Part shown: piece after piece, positions 25,757-34,965 of the stretch
Layout: each line of letters begins with the position of its first letter
How positions within the stretch are numbered: the first letter of the stretch is position 1
Assembly (NCBI RefSeq): GCF_033170155.1
Contig: NZ_CP137079.1
Location: 248,001 to 312,000, forward strand
DNA length: 64,000 bases
Source: Raineyella sp. W15-4
GTDB taxonomy: Bacteria > Actinomycetota > Actinomycetes > Propionibacteriales > Propionibacteriaceae
Reading direction: 5' to 3'
Made by a program: the position numbers and the translations under genes
The notes under the pieces: model-generated
What the model saw: the letters and a program-made list of their open reading frames with translations, nothing else
Database searches by the model: none
Told to the model about the DNA's origin: nothing

Positions 25757-28700
25757 TTAGCTGGCTGCTACGCCTGCTATCCGGAACTCGTCCGCAGGCA
25801 TGGGGTGCCGCAGGTGCCAGGTGATAGCAATTGGCTGCTCGCCACGATGGTCGACGTAGTCGACTTCGCCCAGCAGCATGTACGGGACGCCTCTGCCGTA
25901 CTCCCAGGATTTGCTGGCGCGGGTGAAGAGCAGGATGTGGTTGCCGCCCGTTCGTTGGTTGATGTAGCGCTGCCCCGTCGGTGACGCGACCCGAGTCTGG
26001 GCTTGGCTCTCCCAGTGGAAGAGCTCTGGACTGATTGCATAGTCCCGGTACATCGTCGTCGGCGAGTATTCTCGGGCACTCTTCTGGAGCGTCACCAGCA
26101 GACCGTCCGTGGTGAAGTCAGGCGCGTAGAAGACGCCCTGGCGCAGGATGTTCGGCGTGCGCTGGAGCGTGGCGTAGCCCAGAGCTGCGGCGAGTTCCTC
26201 CCGCGTGTATCGGGCATGCGAGCGTAAGCCAGTGGCTGCCAGAACGCCATCAAGTGGGCGCGTCCGATGCTCGGCATGGGCGAGGCCGAGCTCAATGATC
26301 GTCGAGATGTCGGCTCGTACAGTGGTCTCTGCTGCCAGTGCCTGCAGGCCTGCGTCGTATGATGGCCAGGCGTTTTGGCCCGGCCAGAGGGTGAAGTAGA
26401 GCATGCGAGCCCACCGCTGGTCGGCTTCGGAGAGTTCCTCGTAGGGCGCGACGTCATCCGAGAGTAGTCGGCGGTAGGCGTCGGTCCGGTTCGGATCATC
26501 GACGTGCACGAAGGCACTGACGCGCTCGAGGAGCGACTTCTCCTGAGGCCCGGCCGGTGCCACGGGAAAGCCAGCCTCCCGGCGGGCGCGGGTCCAGCTT
26601 CGCCCCTGTTTCCCGATAATCTCGGCCAGGGGGATCTGCGATTGCTCAAGGAATGTTCCGAGCGACACGTCGCCAATGCGGCGCAGTTCGACGACGATCT
26701 CCGACCAGCGCCCGCCGATCTGGCGGCGCAGGCTCTCGAGGACGCTGTCCTGGGTGGTCCGGTCGAGGACGATCTGGCAGCCGGCCGGCAGGTAGGGGAA
26801 CCCGTCCCTGATGTCGCGTTCCAGCTGGGCCTTGCCGGATCCCGTGATGGCTCGGAACCGCTGGTCGAAGCGAAATTCCTTGCGTTGGTGGCCGACGAAG
26901 TCGAGTGCCGTGAGTACGGCCTTGTCCTTTGTACGCCGCAGACCTCGGCCCAGCTGTTGGAGGAAGATGGTCGCCGACTCAGTCGGGCGGAGGAAGAGTA
27001 TGGTGTCGATATCGGGTAGGTCGACGCCCTCGTTGAACATGTCTACGGCGAAAAGGACGTTGATCCGGCGCTCCCGCAGGTCCAGGAGGGCTTGATCGCG
27101 GTCTGTCGAGGTGATGTTTCCCGCGACGGCTTTCGCCGGGATTCCGGCATGGTTGAATACTTGGGCCATCCACGCGGCGTGACCGATACCGACGCAGAAG
27201 CCGATTGCTCGCATGCCGAGGGGGTCGTCGATGAGGTCGCGAATCTGTTCCAGGATGAGCCGAGCCCTGGCCTCATTGCCGGTGTAGAGGCGGTCGAGCT
27301 CACCCACGTCGTACGCCCCGCGCCGCCAGGACAAGGCGGTGAGGTCAGTGTTGTCGGCGATTGCGAAGTAGTGAAACGGGCTCAGCAGCTCGGCGTCGAG
27401 TGCTTCCCAGAGTCGCATCTCCACTGAGGTGTGGCCGTCGAAGTAGTCCCGGACGTCGCGTCCATCAGCCCGTTCTGGAGTCGCGGTGAGGCCAATCAGC
27501 TCGCGTGGCGCCAACCGCTGGAGCAGCTTGTCGTAGCTGGCAGCTTTCGCGTGGTGGAACTCGTCAACGATGACCACGTCGAAGGCGGTGGACTCGATCT
27601 GATCGATGTCGGTGGCTGTGAGCGACTGGATCGAGGCGAAGACGTACCGCCATTCGCGGGGCTTCTGCCCATCGACCCACAGCTCGCCGAAGCTCCCGTC
27701 AGCGAGCACCTCGCGGAACGTCCGCAGCGACTGAGTCAGGATCTCCTTGCGGTGTGCCACGAAGAGCAGGGATGGGCGATACGTGCCCTGGCTCAAGGTC
27801 TCACAGAGGTTGCGGTAGTCCAGCGCGGCCACGACGGTCTTGCCGGTGCCGGTGGCCGCGACGACGAGATTGCGATGCCGGTCATGCACCTCCCGCTCGG
27901 TTTCCAGGGCCTCGAGCATTTCCTCCTGATAGGGGAAGGGCCGCACCTGGAGTCCGGAGACGCTGACGACCTGGCCGCTGGCGGGACGCTTCCCGCCCGC
28001 AACGGCGAGAGCCTCGTCAAGCTGCTCAGCGTCGCGATCGGGGTCGTACGACTCGAAGGATGTGTCATTCCAGTAATGCGCGAAGGTAGCGTCGAACTTC
28101 CGTAGTAACTGAGGGGTGGCGTGCGATGAGAGTCGGACATTCCACTCCAGCCCGTCCAGGAGTGCTGGAGCCGACAGGTTCGACGAGCCGACGTACGCGG
28201 TGTCGAATTCGGTCCCCCGCCGGAAGAGCCAGGCCTTCGCGTGAAGGCGAGTCCGTCGCGTCTCGTACGAGACCTTCACCTGGGCGCCGTAATCGTGGAT
28301 GAGTCGGTCGATAGCGCCGCGCTCTGTTGCGCCCATGTAGGTTGTGGTGATCACGCGGAAGGGGATGCCCCGCCCCGCGGCGTCCGCGAGCGCTTTCCTC
28401 ATCGTCCGAAGCCCGGACCACTTGATGAAGGCTGAGAGCAGGAGGACTTCGTCGGCGCTGGCCAATTCCGAGGTCAGCTCGGCGCCGAGCGACGGTTCGC
28501 CAGTGCCATTGGTCATCAAGGCGGCTTCCGACAGCGGCGTCCGGGGCTGCCCGGTGTAGCGCGGTGGCGTTCCCGGGCCGGGAGTGTGGAGCAGTGCGGT
28601 GAGCAGCCGAGGTTCGGTAGCGACCGCGTCCTCCTTCGAGCCCAGGTGGTCGAGCAGATCGTTGACGAGGGAGACCTGGTCGTCCGAGCGCCTGTCGGCG

Positions 28701-28870
28701 AGCTGGCGGATGAGTGCCCGCTCGACGTGATCTGCCAGGCGAGCCGGCAGATCTGCGTCGGAGAGCTTGATGAGTTCGGCTTCGAGCTGGCTGACGTTGA
28801 GTCGACGTTGGAGGGCGGTCGTCAGAAGCGCGTCATACATGCCCTCGTGAAGGGGCTCATCCCCTGCCAT
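25757..28870 (-). CDS. PLD-nuclease/SF2 helicase with DUF3427
   Basis: This 1037-residue protein has a phospholipase-D-like nuclease domain (about residues 130-250) with HxK at 210-212 (RLHAKAWL) and GSSN at 228-231. A superfamily II helicase follows: Walker A AATGTGKT at 338-345, DEFHH at 436-440, GLTATPER, and motif VI QQLGRGLRR. The last about 300 residues match DUF3427. This architecture is widespread, patchy and often found near restriction or defence genes. ATG 28870 follows GGGAGG. Base composition looks less GC-rich than its neighbours. It probably acts on nucleic acid. Confidence 0.88.
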   Translation of the reverse strand: MAGDEPLHEGMYDALLTTALQRRLNVSQLEAELIKLSDADLPARLADHVERALIRQLADRRSDDQVSLVNDLLDHLGSKEDAVATEPRLLTALLHTPGPGTPPRYTGQPRTPLSEAALMTNGTGEPSLGAELTSELASADEVLLLSAFIKWSGLRTMRKALADAAGRGIPFRVITTTYMGATERGAIDRLIHDYGAQVKVSYETRRTRLHAKAWLFRRGTEFDTAYVGSSNLSAPALLDGLEWNVRLSSHATPQLLRKFDATFAHYWNDTSFESYDPDRDAEQLDEALAVAGGKRPASGQVVSVSGLQVRPFPYQEEMLEALETEREVHDRHRNLVVAATGTGKTVVAALDYRNLCETLSQGTYRPSLLFVAHRKEILTQSLRTFREVLADGSFGELWVDGQKPREWRYVFASIQSLTATDIDQIESTAFDVVIVDEFHHAKAASYDKLLQRLAPRELIGLTATPERADGRDVRDYFDGHTSVEMRLWEALDAELLSPFHYFAIADNTDLTALSWRRGAYDVGELDRLYTGNEARARLILEQIRDLIDDPLGMRAIGFCVGIGHAAWMAQVFNHAGIPAKAVAGNITSTDRDQALLDLRERRINVLFAVDMFNEGVDLPDIDTILFLRPTESATIFLQQLGRGLRRTKDKAVLTALDFVGHQRKEFRFDQRFRAITGSGKAQLERDIRDGFPYLPAGCQIVLDRTTQDSVLESLRRQIGGRWSEIVVELRRIGDVSLGTFLEQSQIPLAEIIGKQGRSWTRARREAGFPVAPAGPQEKSLLERVSAFVHVDDPNRTDAYRRLLSDDVAPYEELSEADQRWARMLYFTLWPGQNAWPSYDAGLQALAAETTVRADISTIIELGLAHAEHRTRPLDGVLAATGLRSHARYTREELAAALGYATLQRTPNILRQGVFYAPDFTTDGLLVTLQKSAREYSPTTMYRDYAISPELFHWESQAQTRVASPTGQRYINQRTGGNHILLFTRASKSWEYGRGVPYMLLGEVDYVDHRGEQPIAITWHLRHPMPADEFRIAGVAAS

Positions 28871-28876
28871 GGCTCG

Positions 28877-28975
28877 TTACCTCCCTGACCGGAACGCGTT
28901 GCCCTGCGTCGCACCGAAGTCGGCCCTCTCAACGATCCGGTCCACGAACCGATGGTGGTCATGGCACCCCATCGC
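28877..28975 (-). pseudogene. Truncated copy of the SAP-like gene's 3' end
   Basis: In frame, the minus strand reads DHHRFVDRIVERADFGATQG then NAFRSGR and a stop at 28877-28879. The intact gene at 30044-30763 ends DHHRFVERIVEKTDFGAAQG, SAFRSGRTSP. Homology starts abruptly near 28975; upstream codons do not match. The copy directly abuts the helicase gene and its end supplies that gene's Shine-Dalgarno sequence. The rest of the gap to 29206 holds no supported gene. Confidence 0.8.
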
Positions 28976-29206
28976 GGCCACCACGGCGCACGGGCCGGGT
29001 GGAGCCGGACAACGGCGGCGGCTGATAGGCCATGGTAACGAGATCCGTGCTGATCTCGTGTGAAGCCGTCACCGTCGGTCGGAGCGCGACACGTACTCAC
29101 GTGGCCTTAGGTGGAAGCTCGACTTCCGGACAAGGACAACCGAGAACACACATGACAGAGCTTGAAGCGGCCCACCCGCGCACCACCGGGGCCATCAGCG
29201 GCGTGT

Positions 29207-29905
29207 TCACCGAGCCCGCCGTGGCAGCCGCCCTCGGCCACCGTCCCCGCGGGCGTCCCGCCGCAGCGGAATCAGCAGGAACAGGGACACCAGCAGGTAG
29301 CCCACCACCGCGGCCAGCGGCGCCAACAGTCCCACCAGGATCATCACCACGTAGCCGGCCACCCCGGGCGTCAGCCGGCGGGTCAGAGTCGCGATCTCGA
29401 GGCTCCTGGCACTGGTGCTGAGGAGGTCCGCTCGGCGGGCGTGCAGCCACAGCGCGGACAGCAGCAGCACGCAGGCCAGCAGGGTCACCCCGTAGAGGGT
29501 GGCCGCGACGCGTTCGGCGGAGGTCACGGCCATCGACTCGGCCATCAGCCGGGTCGGGAACGGCAGAAAGGCCACGGCGAACAGCAGCAGCAGGTTGAGC
29601 CGCAGCAGCCACACGTCGGTGTGGTCGAGGTAGTGGGTGATCGCGTTGTGTCCCAGCCAGATCGCCCCGATGGTGGCGAAGGAGACGAGGTAGCCCAGGT
29701 AGGAGGGCCACTGGTCGAGGACCGCCTGCAGCAGGTGGTCCTCCGAGCCCGCCGGGACGGAGATCTCCAGCACCAGCAGGGTGATGGCGATGGCGAACAC
29801 ACCGTCGCTGAAGGCCTCCAGCCGGGTGGTGCCGTACTGCTGCGCATCCGCCGTCGGGGGCGTCTCGTCGTCGGGGGAGGTCCCCGCGGCGGTCTGATCG
29901 GGCAT
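29207..29905 (-). CDS. TMEM175-like (DUF1211) membrane protein
   Basis: This 232-residue protein has six hydrophobic helices and the family signature RLEAFSDGVFAIAITLLVLE in TM1 (Phe-Ser-Asp motif). Bacterial TMEM175 relatives form potassium-permeable channels. The N-terminal about 25 residues are acidic and low in complexity, and the C-terminus is basic (RGRLPRRAR). ATG 29905 follows AGGAG. It stands alone between the broken copy and the SAP-ParA genes. Confidence 0.87.
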   Translation of the reverse strand: MPDQTAAGTSPDDETPPTADAQQYGTTRLEAFSDGVFAIAITLLVLEISVPAGSEDHLLQAVLDQWPSYLGYLVSFATIGAIWLGHNAITHYLDHTDVWLLRLNLLLLFAVAFLPFPTRLMAESMAVTSAERVAATLYGVTLLACVLLLSALWLHARRADLLSTSARSLEIATLTRRLTPGVAGYVVMILVGLLAPLAAVVGYLLVSLFLLIPLRRDARGDGGRGRLPRRAR

Positions 29906-30043
29906 ATTCGCTCCTGCCTCGATGGCCCGGGCGGCGGGAACGGATCGTGGTGAGCGCCCGGCGTACCGTCAGGATCCCGCGGGATCGCTGCTCCGGGCAA
30001 GGGCTCAGTGGGCCCGGATCAGCGCGGTCCGCTGCGGAGTCTG

Positions 30044-30763
30044 TCAGGGGGACGTCCGCCCGGACCGGAAGGCGCTGCCCTGCGCCGCCCCGAAGTCGGT
30101 CTTCTCGACGATCCGCTCCACGAACCGGTGGTGATCCTTCCAGGTCATCGCCCGCCCGTCGTAGTTCATGCCGTATTCGGCGACGACGTCCTTGAGCTGC
30201 TCGATGTCGAGTCGCTGCAGTCGGTCACGGAGCCCGTCCACCCCGTCGGAGGCCGCGACGGCGTAGGGGTCGAGAGGGCTGGGCTGCCGGCGGCGCTTCG
30301 GCGGGTTGGCCGGTGGCAGCGGCGGCGTTGTGGGCACCGCCTCGCTTGAGGCGGTGTCGTCGGCGACGATCTCCGCCGGTGCCGGCTCGGCCTGGGCCTG
30401 CGCGGCCTGGAAGGCCAGAACGAGGTCGACCATCTCAGCCTTGGTGGAGCGGGACTTGATCCTCCGATCCGGATCCATCCCGTCGCGGTCGATCAGCTTC
30501 TTGAGCTCGGCCTTGGTCAGCCGTTCCAGCCGGCGGGGTGTCAGCGGGCCCGTGGGCCCGGCCTCGGCTTCCGGTTCCACGGCCAGCGCGGCCAGCAGAT
30601 CGCCGCGGAACCGCTTGGTCCGGGCGGCCTCATCGGCGATCACCACGATCAGCCGGGACAGTTGCCGGGCCAGCACCTCGCCGCCCGCGGTGTTCCGCAA
30701 CGCCTGCAGCGCAGCGGCCGCCGCGCTGACATCGTCCGTTGCGGGGATCACTGTCGTGCTCAT
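30044..30763 (-). CDS. SAP-like/Rho-N-like DNA-binding protein downstream of parA
   Basis: This 239-residue protein carries two SAP-like helix-extended-loop-helix segments. The first, LERLTKAELKKLIDRDGMDP, lies near residues 77-96. The second, in the C-terminal region, contains LQRLDIEQLKDVVAEYGMNY. A Pro/Ala-rich linker with KRRRQPSPLD joins them. SAP motifs bind DNA or RNA. ATG 30763 overlaps the ParA stop as ATGA, the position ParB holds in many par operons, but no ParB or CTP-binding motif is seen. A broken copy of its end lies at 28877-28975. Confidence 0.7.
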   Translation of the reverse strand: MSTTVIPATDDVSAAAAALQALRNTAGGEVLARQLSRLIVVIADEAARTKRFRGDLLAALAVEPEAEAGPTGPLTPRRLERLTKAELKKLIDRDGMDPDRRIKSRSTKAEMVDLVLAFQAAQAQAEPAPAEIVADDTASSEAVPTTPPLPPANPPKRRRQPSPLDPYAVAASDGVDGLRDRLQRLDIEQLKDVVAEYGMNYDGRAMTWKDHHRFVERIVEKTDFGAAQGSAFRSGRTSP

Positions 30764-31620
30764 TCGTCCTCCTCGACACGCTGGCGGAAGTCTTCGGTCA
30801 GCTCCCACAGCCCCCGGTAATGGTCCGTCCCGTACTTCGTCTTCAGCGTCGGGTACTCGTGGTACTCCGCCGCGGCGGCGATCTGGCCTGCCTCCGGAAC
30901 AGGGGGATCGAACAGCCGAGGAGCACTCGGCCGATTCTTCAGCATCGCCATCGTGTTGTGATGCACGGCGATCTTCCGGTATTTGGTGACAACCACCCCG
31001 AGCTCCCGCGGTGGCGCGATCCCCTCCTCCTGGGCGAAGTCGCGCACCTGTTGCTGGACCAGCGGGATGCCATAGGTGGACATGGTGTCCGGAATGGTGG
31101 GGATGACGTACGCCTCGGACATCCGCAGCGCATTCTTCGACATGATCTCGAGACTCGGCGGGCAGTCGATCAGCACATAGTCGTAGCGGTGGAGAACCGG
31201 CGCCAGACCGGCCTCCAGGATGCTCCACACGTCCACCGAACGGTGGGTGGCCATACTCAGTGCCATCAGCTCCGCCTGCAGCGCGATGACCTCGTGCGAG
31301 CCGGGGAGCAGGTCGAGGTCAGTGACCGTCGCGACATTCGAGGCGTTGGTGTGGATCGCGGTGTCGACGTTGAAGCATGGCGGCCGGTGGCCGGTGTTGA
31401 GCGCGTCGTCGAACAGGGTAGCCACCGTACGGCCGGCATCCTTGACCAGGCTCCACTGCTGCTCGCCCAGTACGGCGATCGAGAGGCTGACCTGCGGGTC
31501 CATGTCGACCAGCAACACCTTCCGATTGCCGGGCCCGGCGAGGAACTCGCCCAGCATCACCGTGGTGGTGGTCTTGCCCACCCCACCCTTCATGTTGAGG
31601 ATCGAGATGACGTGCGTCAT
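30760..31620 (-). CDS. ParA-family ATPase
   Basis: This 286-residue deviant Walker A ATPase begins MTHVISILNMKGGVGKTTTT, with the P loop at residues 11-17. VLLVDMDPQVSLS and DYVLIDCPPSLEIMSKNAL are the ParA/Soj motifs. There is no N-terminal helix-turn-helix, so it does not look like a self-repressing plasmid type Ia ParA. I chose ATG 31620; a TTG at 31644 is an alternative. It lies between a HelD/HelR-like gene and the SAP-like gene, all on the same strand. It may position a plasmid-like or protein cargo. Confidence 0.88.
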   Translation of the reverse strand: MTHVISILNMKGGVGKTTTTVMLGEFLAGPGNRKVLLVDMDPQVSLSIAVLGEQQWSLVKDAGRTVATLFDDALNTGHRPPCFNVDTAIHTNASNVATVTDLDLLPGSHEVIALQAELMALSMATHRSVDVWSILEAGLAPVLHRYDYVLIDCPPSLEIMSKNALRMSEAYVIPTIPDTMSTYGIPLVQQQVRDFAQEEGIAPPRELGVVVTKYRKIAVHHNTMAMLKNRPSAPRLFDPPVPEAGQIAAAAEYHEYPTLKTKYGTDHYRGLWELTEDFRQRVEEDE

Positions 31621-31687
31621 GCCGCGACGGCGCTCCTTCGGCAACGAGTCGGGACGGCGGTGTAGGACCGTACGTGGCGGATGGTGG

Positions 31688-33514
31688 TCATCGGGCGGCG
31701 GGGTGCCGGCCCAGGTACCAGACCATGGCCGGGGGCAGCACCCGCTGATGGACGACGACCAGCTCCAGGTTCGCCCGGGTCAGCGCGGTGTAGAGCGGGC
31801 CGTTGTCGCCGGGCAGCGCCTTGAAGGCCGACGGTTCGGCCACGACTACCGCGTCGAACTCCAGGCCCCGGGCCTCCTCCGAGGTCAGCAGGGTGAAACG
31901 TCGGCCGTTCCGGTCGGTCCAGTAGTGGTCCTCGCCCTCGGTCCAGCCGTGCGTTGCGGCGTACGCCCCGATCACGTCGACCAGCGGGGTGATCACCGCG
32001 ACCTTGCCCTTCGGGTGGTCGGCGGACAGCCGGTCGGCCTGCTGCAGAGCCAGTTCCGCCAGTCCGTCGGGGCCCTCGGCTGCGTCGGCTCGCAGCACGG
32101 TGGGGGCATCGCCCTCGCCCAGCACGTCGTACGCCCGGTGCCCGGCCGAGCCCTCCAGCAGGCAGGCGGCGAAGTCGATGATCGCCCGGGTGGTGCGGTA
32201 GCCGCCGAGCAGCACCTCCTCGTCCCAGGTATCCAGGCCGAGCAGCTTACGGATGGCCTTCCAGCCGCTCGGGGTGTGGCTGGTGCGCCGCTGGTGGGTG
32301 TCGCCGACCAGCGTCCAGGCACCGCTGTTGAGCTGGGCGAGGATCAGCCACTCCAGCGGCCGCAGGTCCTGTGCCTCGTCGATGATGATGTGGTCGTACG
32401 TCCTTTGCGGCGTCAACAGGACGGCGAGGTAGGCCAGCAGCGGCCACAGCTGCCGCTCGCCGAGAGCATCGGCGTACGTCGTGGGCAGCCCGTTGCGCCA
32501 CTCGCGGAAGTCTGCCCGGCGGGCGGCCGGGATCGACAGGTCGTTGGTGCGCAGGAACACCTCGTACGCCCGCTCGGGGGTGAGCCCCGGACCGGTCTTG
32601 CGGTGCTTGGCGACCAGTCTGCGCAGCGTGGTGCCGAGCGGGGCCGAGTAGGCGTCGATGAAATCGTCGCTGGACGCGTGGCGTTCCGGGGCGCCGATGA
32701 TCGCCCGCATCACCTCCGGCAGCGAGGTGATGGTCACCGTGCCGGGGGCGGCGAGTTCGTCGACCACCGGGTGGATGTGCCGGCCCCAGGTCTCGGTCGG
32801 CCCGATCAGCGCGACCTGTCCCAGCGGCTCGGGGCGGTCGGTGTGGGTGAGCCAGGCGGCCCGGTGGGTCGCGACGACCGTCTTGCCGGTGCCGGCGTAG
32901 CCCTGGATCGTCAGCGAGGCGGTGGGGGAGGCGGCGACCAGGTCGTACTGCTCCGGCTGCAGCGTACGCAGCAGCGCCTTGAGCGACGTCCGGGGCTTGC
33001 GGAGCTCCTGCTCGGTGCCGGGGACGACAGCAGGTTCGGAGGCCGGCACCGGCGCTGCCTCGGGCTCCGCCGCGGGCACGGGCACTGCCTCCGGGACCGC
33101 GACGGCTAGGCGGGCCGGAGTGCTGAACTCGGGGCCGTCCGGGGCGATGATCCACTCGTCCTCGTACGCCGCCAGGGTGTCCCGGCCGCCCTTGGTGAAG
33201 CGGCGGCGGACCTTCGGGCCGGACCCGTCGGCGAATCGATGACCGTAGAACGCTGCGGCCGCGGGCGCCGCCCAGCTGATCACCTCGATGCCGTCGACAT
33301 CGGCCCCGGTCTCGGCGACGTAGAACTCGTCGTCGGCCTCCTCGCCGTCGTAGCGCATCCGGACCCGTCCGATCAGCGGACCGACGGTGATCCGGGGAAT
33401 CCAGCGGACATCATCGTCGATCTGGTAACCGCCACTGCGTCGCTTCAGATTCTCCAGATAGGTGTCGTTGACACCCTGCTCGTACTCCAGGACGGTCGGA
33501 TCCTGCTCGGCCAC
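31688..33514 (-). CDS. HelD/HelR-like UvrD-family ATPase
   Basis: This 608-residue protein starts at GTG 33514. Residues 40-95 (IGRVRMRYDGEEADDEFYVA followed by ISWAAPAAAAFYGHR) match the N-terminal region of the RNA-polymerase-recycling motors HelD/HelR. A Pro/Ala/Glu-rich linker (about 135-170) precedes a UvrD-like ATPase: Walker A GYAGTGKT at 205-212, DEAQDLRP, and GGYRTTRAIIDFA. It is shorter than typical HelD (about 700-750), with a reduced N-terminal arm. It may dislodge RNA polymerase from DNA or rifampicin-like ligands; here it heads a ParA operon. Confidence 0.75.
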   Translation of the reverse strand: MAEQDPTVLEYEQGVNDTYLENLKRRSGGYQIDDDVRWIPRITVGPLIGRVRMRYDGEEADDEFYVAETGADVDGIEVISWAAPAAAAFYGHRFADGSGPKVRRRFTKGGRDTLAAYEDEWIIAPDGPEFSTPARLAVAVPEAVPVPAAEPEAAPVPASEPAVVPGTEQELRKPRTSLKALLRTLQPEQYDLVAASPTASLTIQGYAGTGKTVVATHRAAWLTHTDRPEPLGQVALIGPTETWGRHIHPVVDELAAPGTVTITSLPEVMRAIIGAPERHASSDDFIDAYSAPLGTTLRRLVAKHRKTGPGLTPERAYEVFLRTNDLSIPAARRADFREWRNGLPTTYADALGERQLWPLLAYLAVLLTPQRTYDHIIIDEAQDLRPLEWLILAQLNSGAWTLVGDTHQRRTSHTPSGWKAIRKLLGLDTWDEEVLLGGYRTTRAIIDFAACLLEGSAGHRAYDVLGEGDAPTVLRADAAEGPDGLAELALQQADRLSADHPKGKVAVITPLVDVIGAYAATHGWTEGEDHYWTDRNGRRFTLLTSEEARGLEFDAVVVAEPSAFKALPGDNGPLYTALTRANLELVVVHQRVLPPAMVWYLGRHPAAR

Positions 33515-33711
33515 GCTTCCCCCTGTGCTCGCCGGCCTGACGCTGTCGACGTCAGTCTAAGGAGTGGCTGTGACAGTCCCCGACGCTGGGACTCGCCGGG
33601 TGCCTCGGAGCCTGACGGGACGTCCGATCGTGACAAGGCTTAGGCTGAGCCCGCGGTCATCTGATGAGCGCCGCCATCGGCGCCTGACCGCCCAGACAGC
33701 GAGGGATGCCC

Positions 33712-34638
33712 ATGCAGACCAACGGCCGGCTGACCGAGGCCTACCACAACGCGCGGGTCGAGGAGTTCGACGACGAGTCCCGCTTTGTCTTCCTCAGCGA
33801 CGTCCACCGCGGTGACGGCAGCATGGCCGACGAGTTCCTCAAGAACAAGAACATCTATGTCGGCGCCCTGGAGTGGTATCACGCCGAGGGCTACACGTAC
33901 GTCGAAGTCGGTGACGGCGACGAGCTGTGGGAGAACCGGGAGTTCCGGCACGTGCTGTGGGCCAACGGATCGCCCTATCACCGGCTGCGCCGGTTCTACA
34001 ACGACGGCCGACTGATCTACCTCTACGGCAACCACAACCTGCAGCTCAGCGATCCGGCGTACGCCCGGGCCTGTTTCGACACGATCCCGGACGACCTCGG
34101 CCGGCCCACCCCGTTCATGCCCGGGCTGCGCCCGATCGAGTCGCTGCTGCTGCGGCACCGCGACACCGGCCAGGAGATCCTCGTCGTGCACGGGCACCAG
34201 GGTGACTTCGCCAACGACCAGATCTGGCGCCTCACGATGTGGACCTTCCGGGTGTTCTGGAAGTACATGCACGCGTTCGGCGTCCGCAGCCCGTCCAGCC
34301 CGGTGCGCAACATGTTCAAGCGGCACAAGGTGGAGCGGAACTACCGCAAGTGGATCCTGGAACACCAGACCGCGCTGATCTGCGGTCACACCCACCGGCA
34401 GAAGTTCCCCCGCGACGGGGTGCCCTACTTCAACACCGGCTGCTGCACCTTCCCGGCCTACATCACCGGCATCGAGATCGTCGGCGGGCAGATCCAGCTG
34501 GTCGGCTGGCGGGTCGAGCCGGACGAGAACCGCCACCTGATCGTGAAGCGCCGGGTGCTCGCCGGCCCGGAGCCGCTCACCAGCTACGCCGCGCCGAACG
34601 AGCCGGGCACGCCGTACCGGCCCGGCCCGCGGTGGTGA
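33712..34638 (+). CDS. Calcineurin-like metallophosphoesterase
   Basis: This 308-residue protein has the metallophosphoesterase motifs: FVFLSDVHRGD, VEVGDGDELWEN (Asp shifted relative to GD.xD), YLYGNHNLQL, VVHGHQGDF and ICGHTHRQKFP. ATG 33712 has GAGGG at good spacing; the in-frame ATG 33706 is closer to it and less likely. The substrate is unknown. A long helix-rich insert lies between the last two His motifs. It is divergent from the HelD-like gene across 197 bp. Confidence 0.88.
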   Translation: MQTNGRLTEAYHNARVEEFDDESRFVFLSDVHRGDGSMADEFLKNKNIYVGALEWYHAEGYTYVEVGDGDELWENREFRHVLWANGSPYHRLRRFYNDGRLIYLYGNHNLQLSDPAYARACFDTIPDDLGRPTPFMPGLRPIESLLLRHRDTGQEILVVHGHQGDFANDQIWRLTMWTFRVFWKYMHAFGVRSPSSPVRNMFKRHKVERNYRKWILEHQTALICGHTHRQKFPRDGVPYFNTGCCTFPAYITGIEIVGGQIQLVGWRVEPDENRHLIVKRRVLAGPEPLTSYAAPNEPGTPYRPGPRW

Positions 34639-34661
34639 CCCGGGCTGTGTCTGGCACTGAG

Positions 34662-34935
34662 CTAGCGCGGGTTCTCCAGCGGATTGCCCAGCGCCCGGGC
34701 GAACCGCCGCAGCTCGGCGATCATCTGCTCCCGCCGTGGCGCGGTGGCGTCGGCGTCTCGCCGCTCATCCGCACCGGGGTGAGGTCGCGGAGCAGCCGGT
34801 TGACCGTACGCCGACCGTGCCGGGTGAGCCGCAACGCCGGGCGCCCCTCGTAGCGGGCCAGGCAGATCGCCCCGATGCTCGGCGCGAGCTTCCTCGCGAT
34901 GACCCACAACGCCTGGTGGACGATCGCCCTCTACT
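34662..34935 (-). pseudogene. Degenerate small regulatory-like gene
   Basis: A minus-strand frame reads WVIARKLAPSIGAICLARYE then ALRLTRHGRRTVNRLLRDLT, and stops after RHGGSR. A second frame then supplies a natural-looking end, MIAELRRFARALGNPLENPR, stopping at 34662. There is no good start codon upstream after the TAG near 34933 (TTG 34909 is possible). The two halves together look like one gene broken by a frameshift. The family is not recognised. Confidence 0.35.
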
Positions 34936-34965
34936 CTGGAGGCAGCCCCTCCGGAGAGGACCACC

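Noticed and set aside
30760-31620. Plasmid replication or integration origin around parA
   Set aside because: No ParB, parS-like inverted repeat, replicase, integrase or att site is visible nearby.
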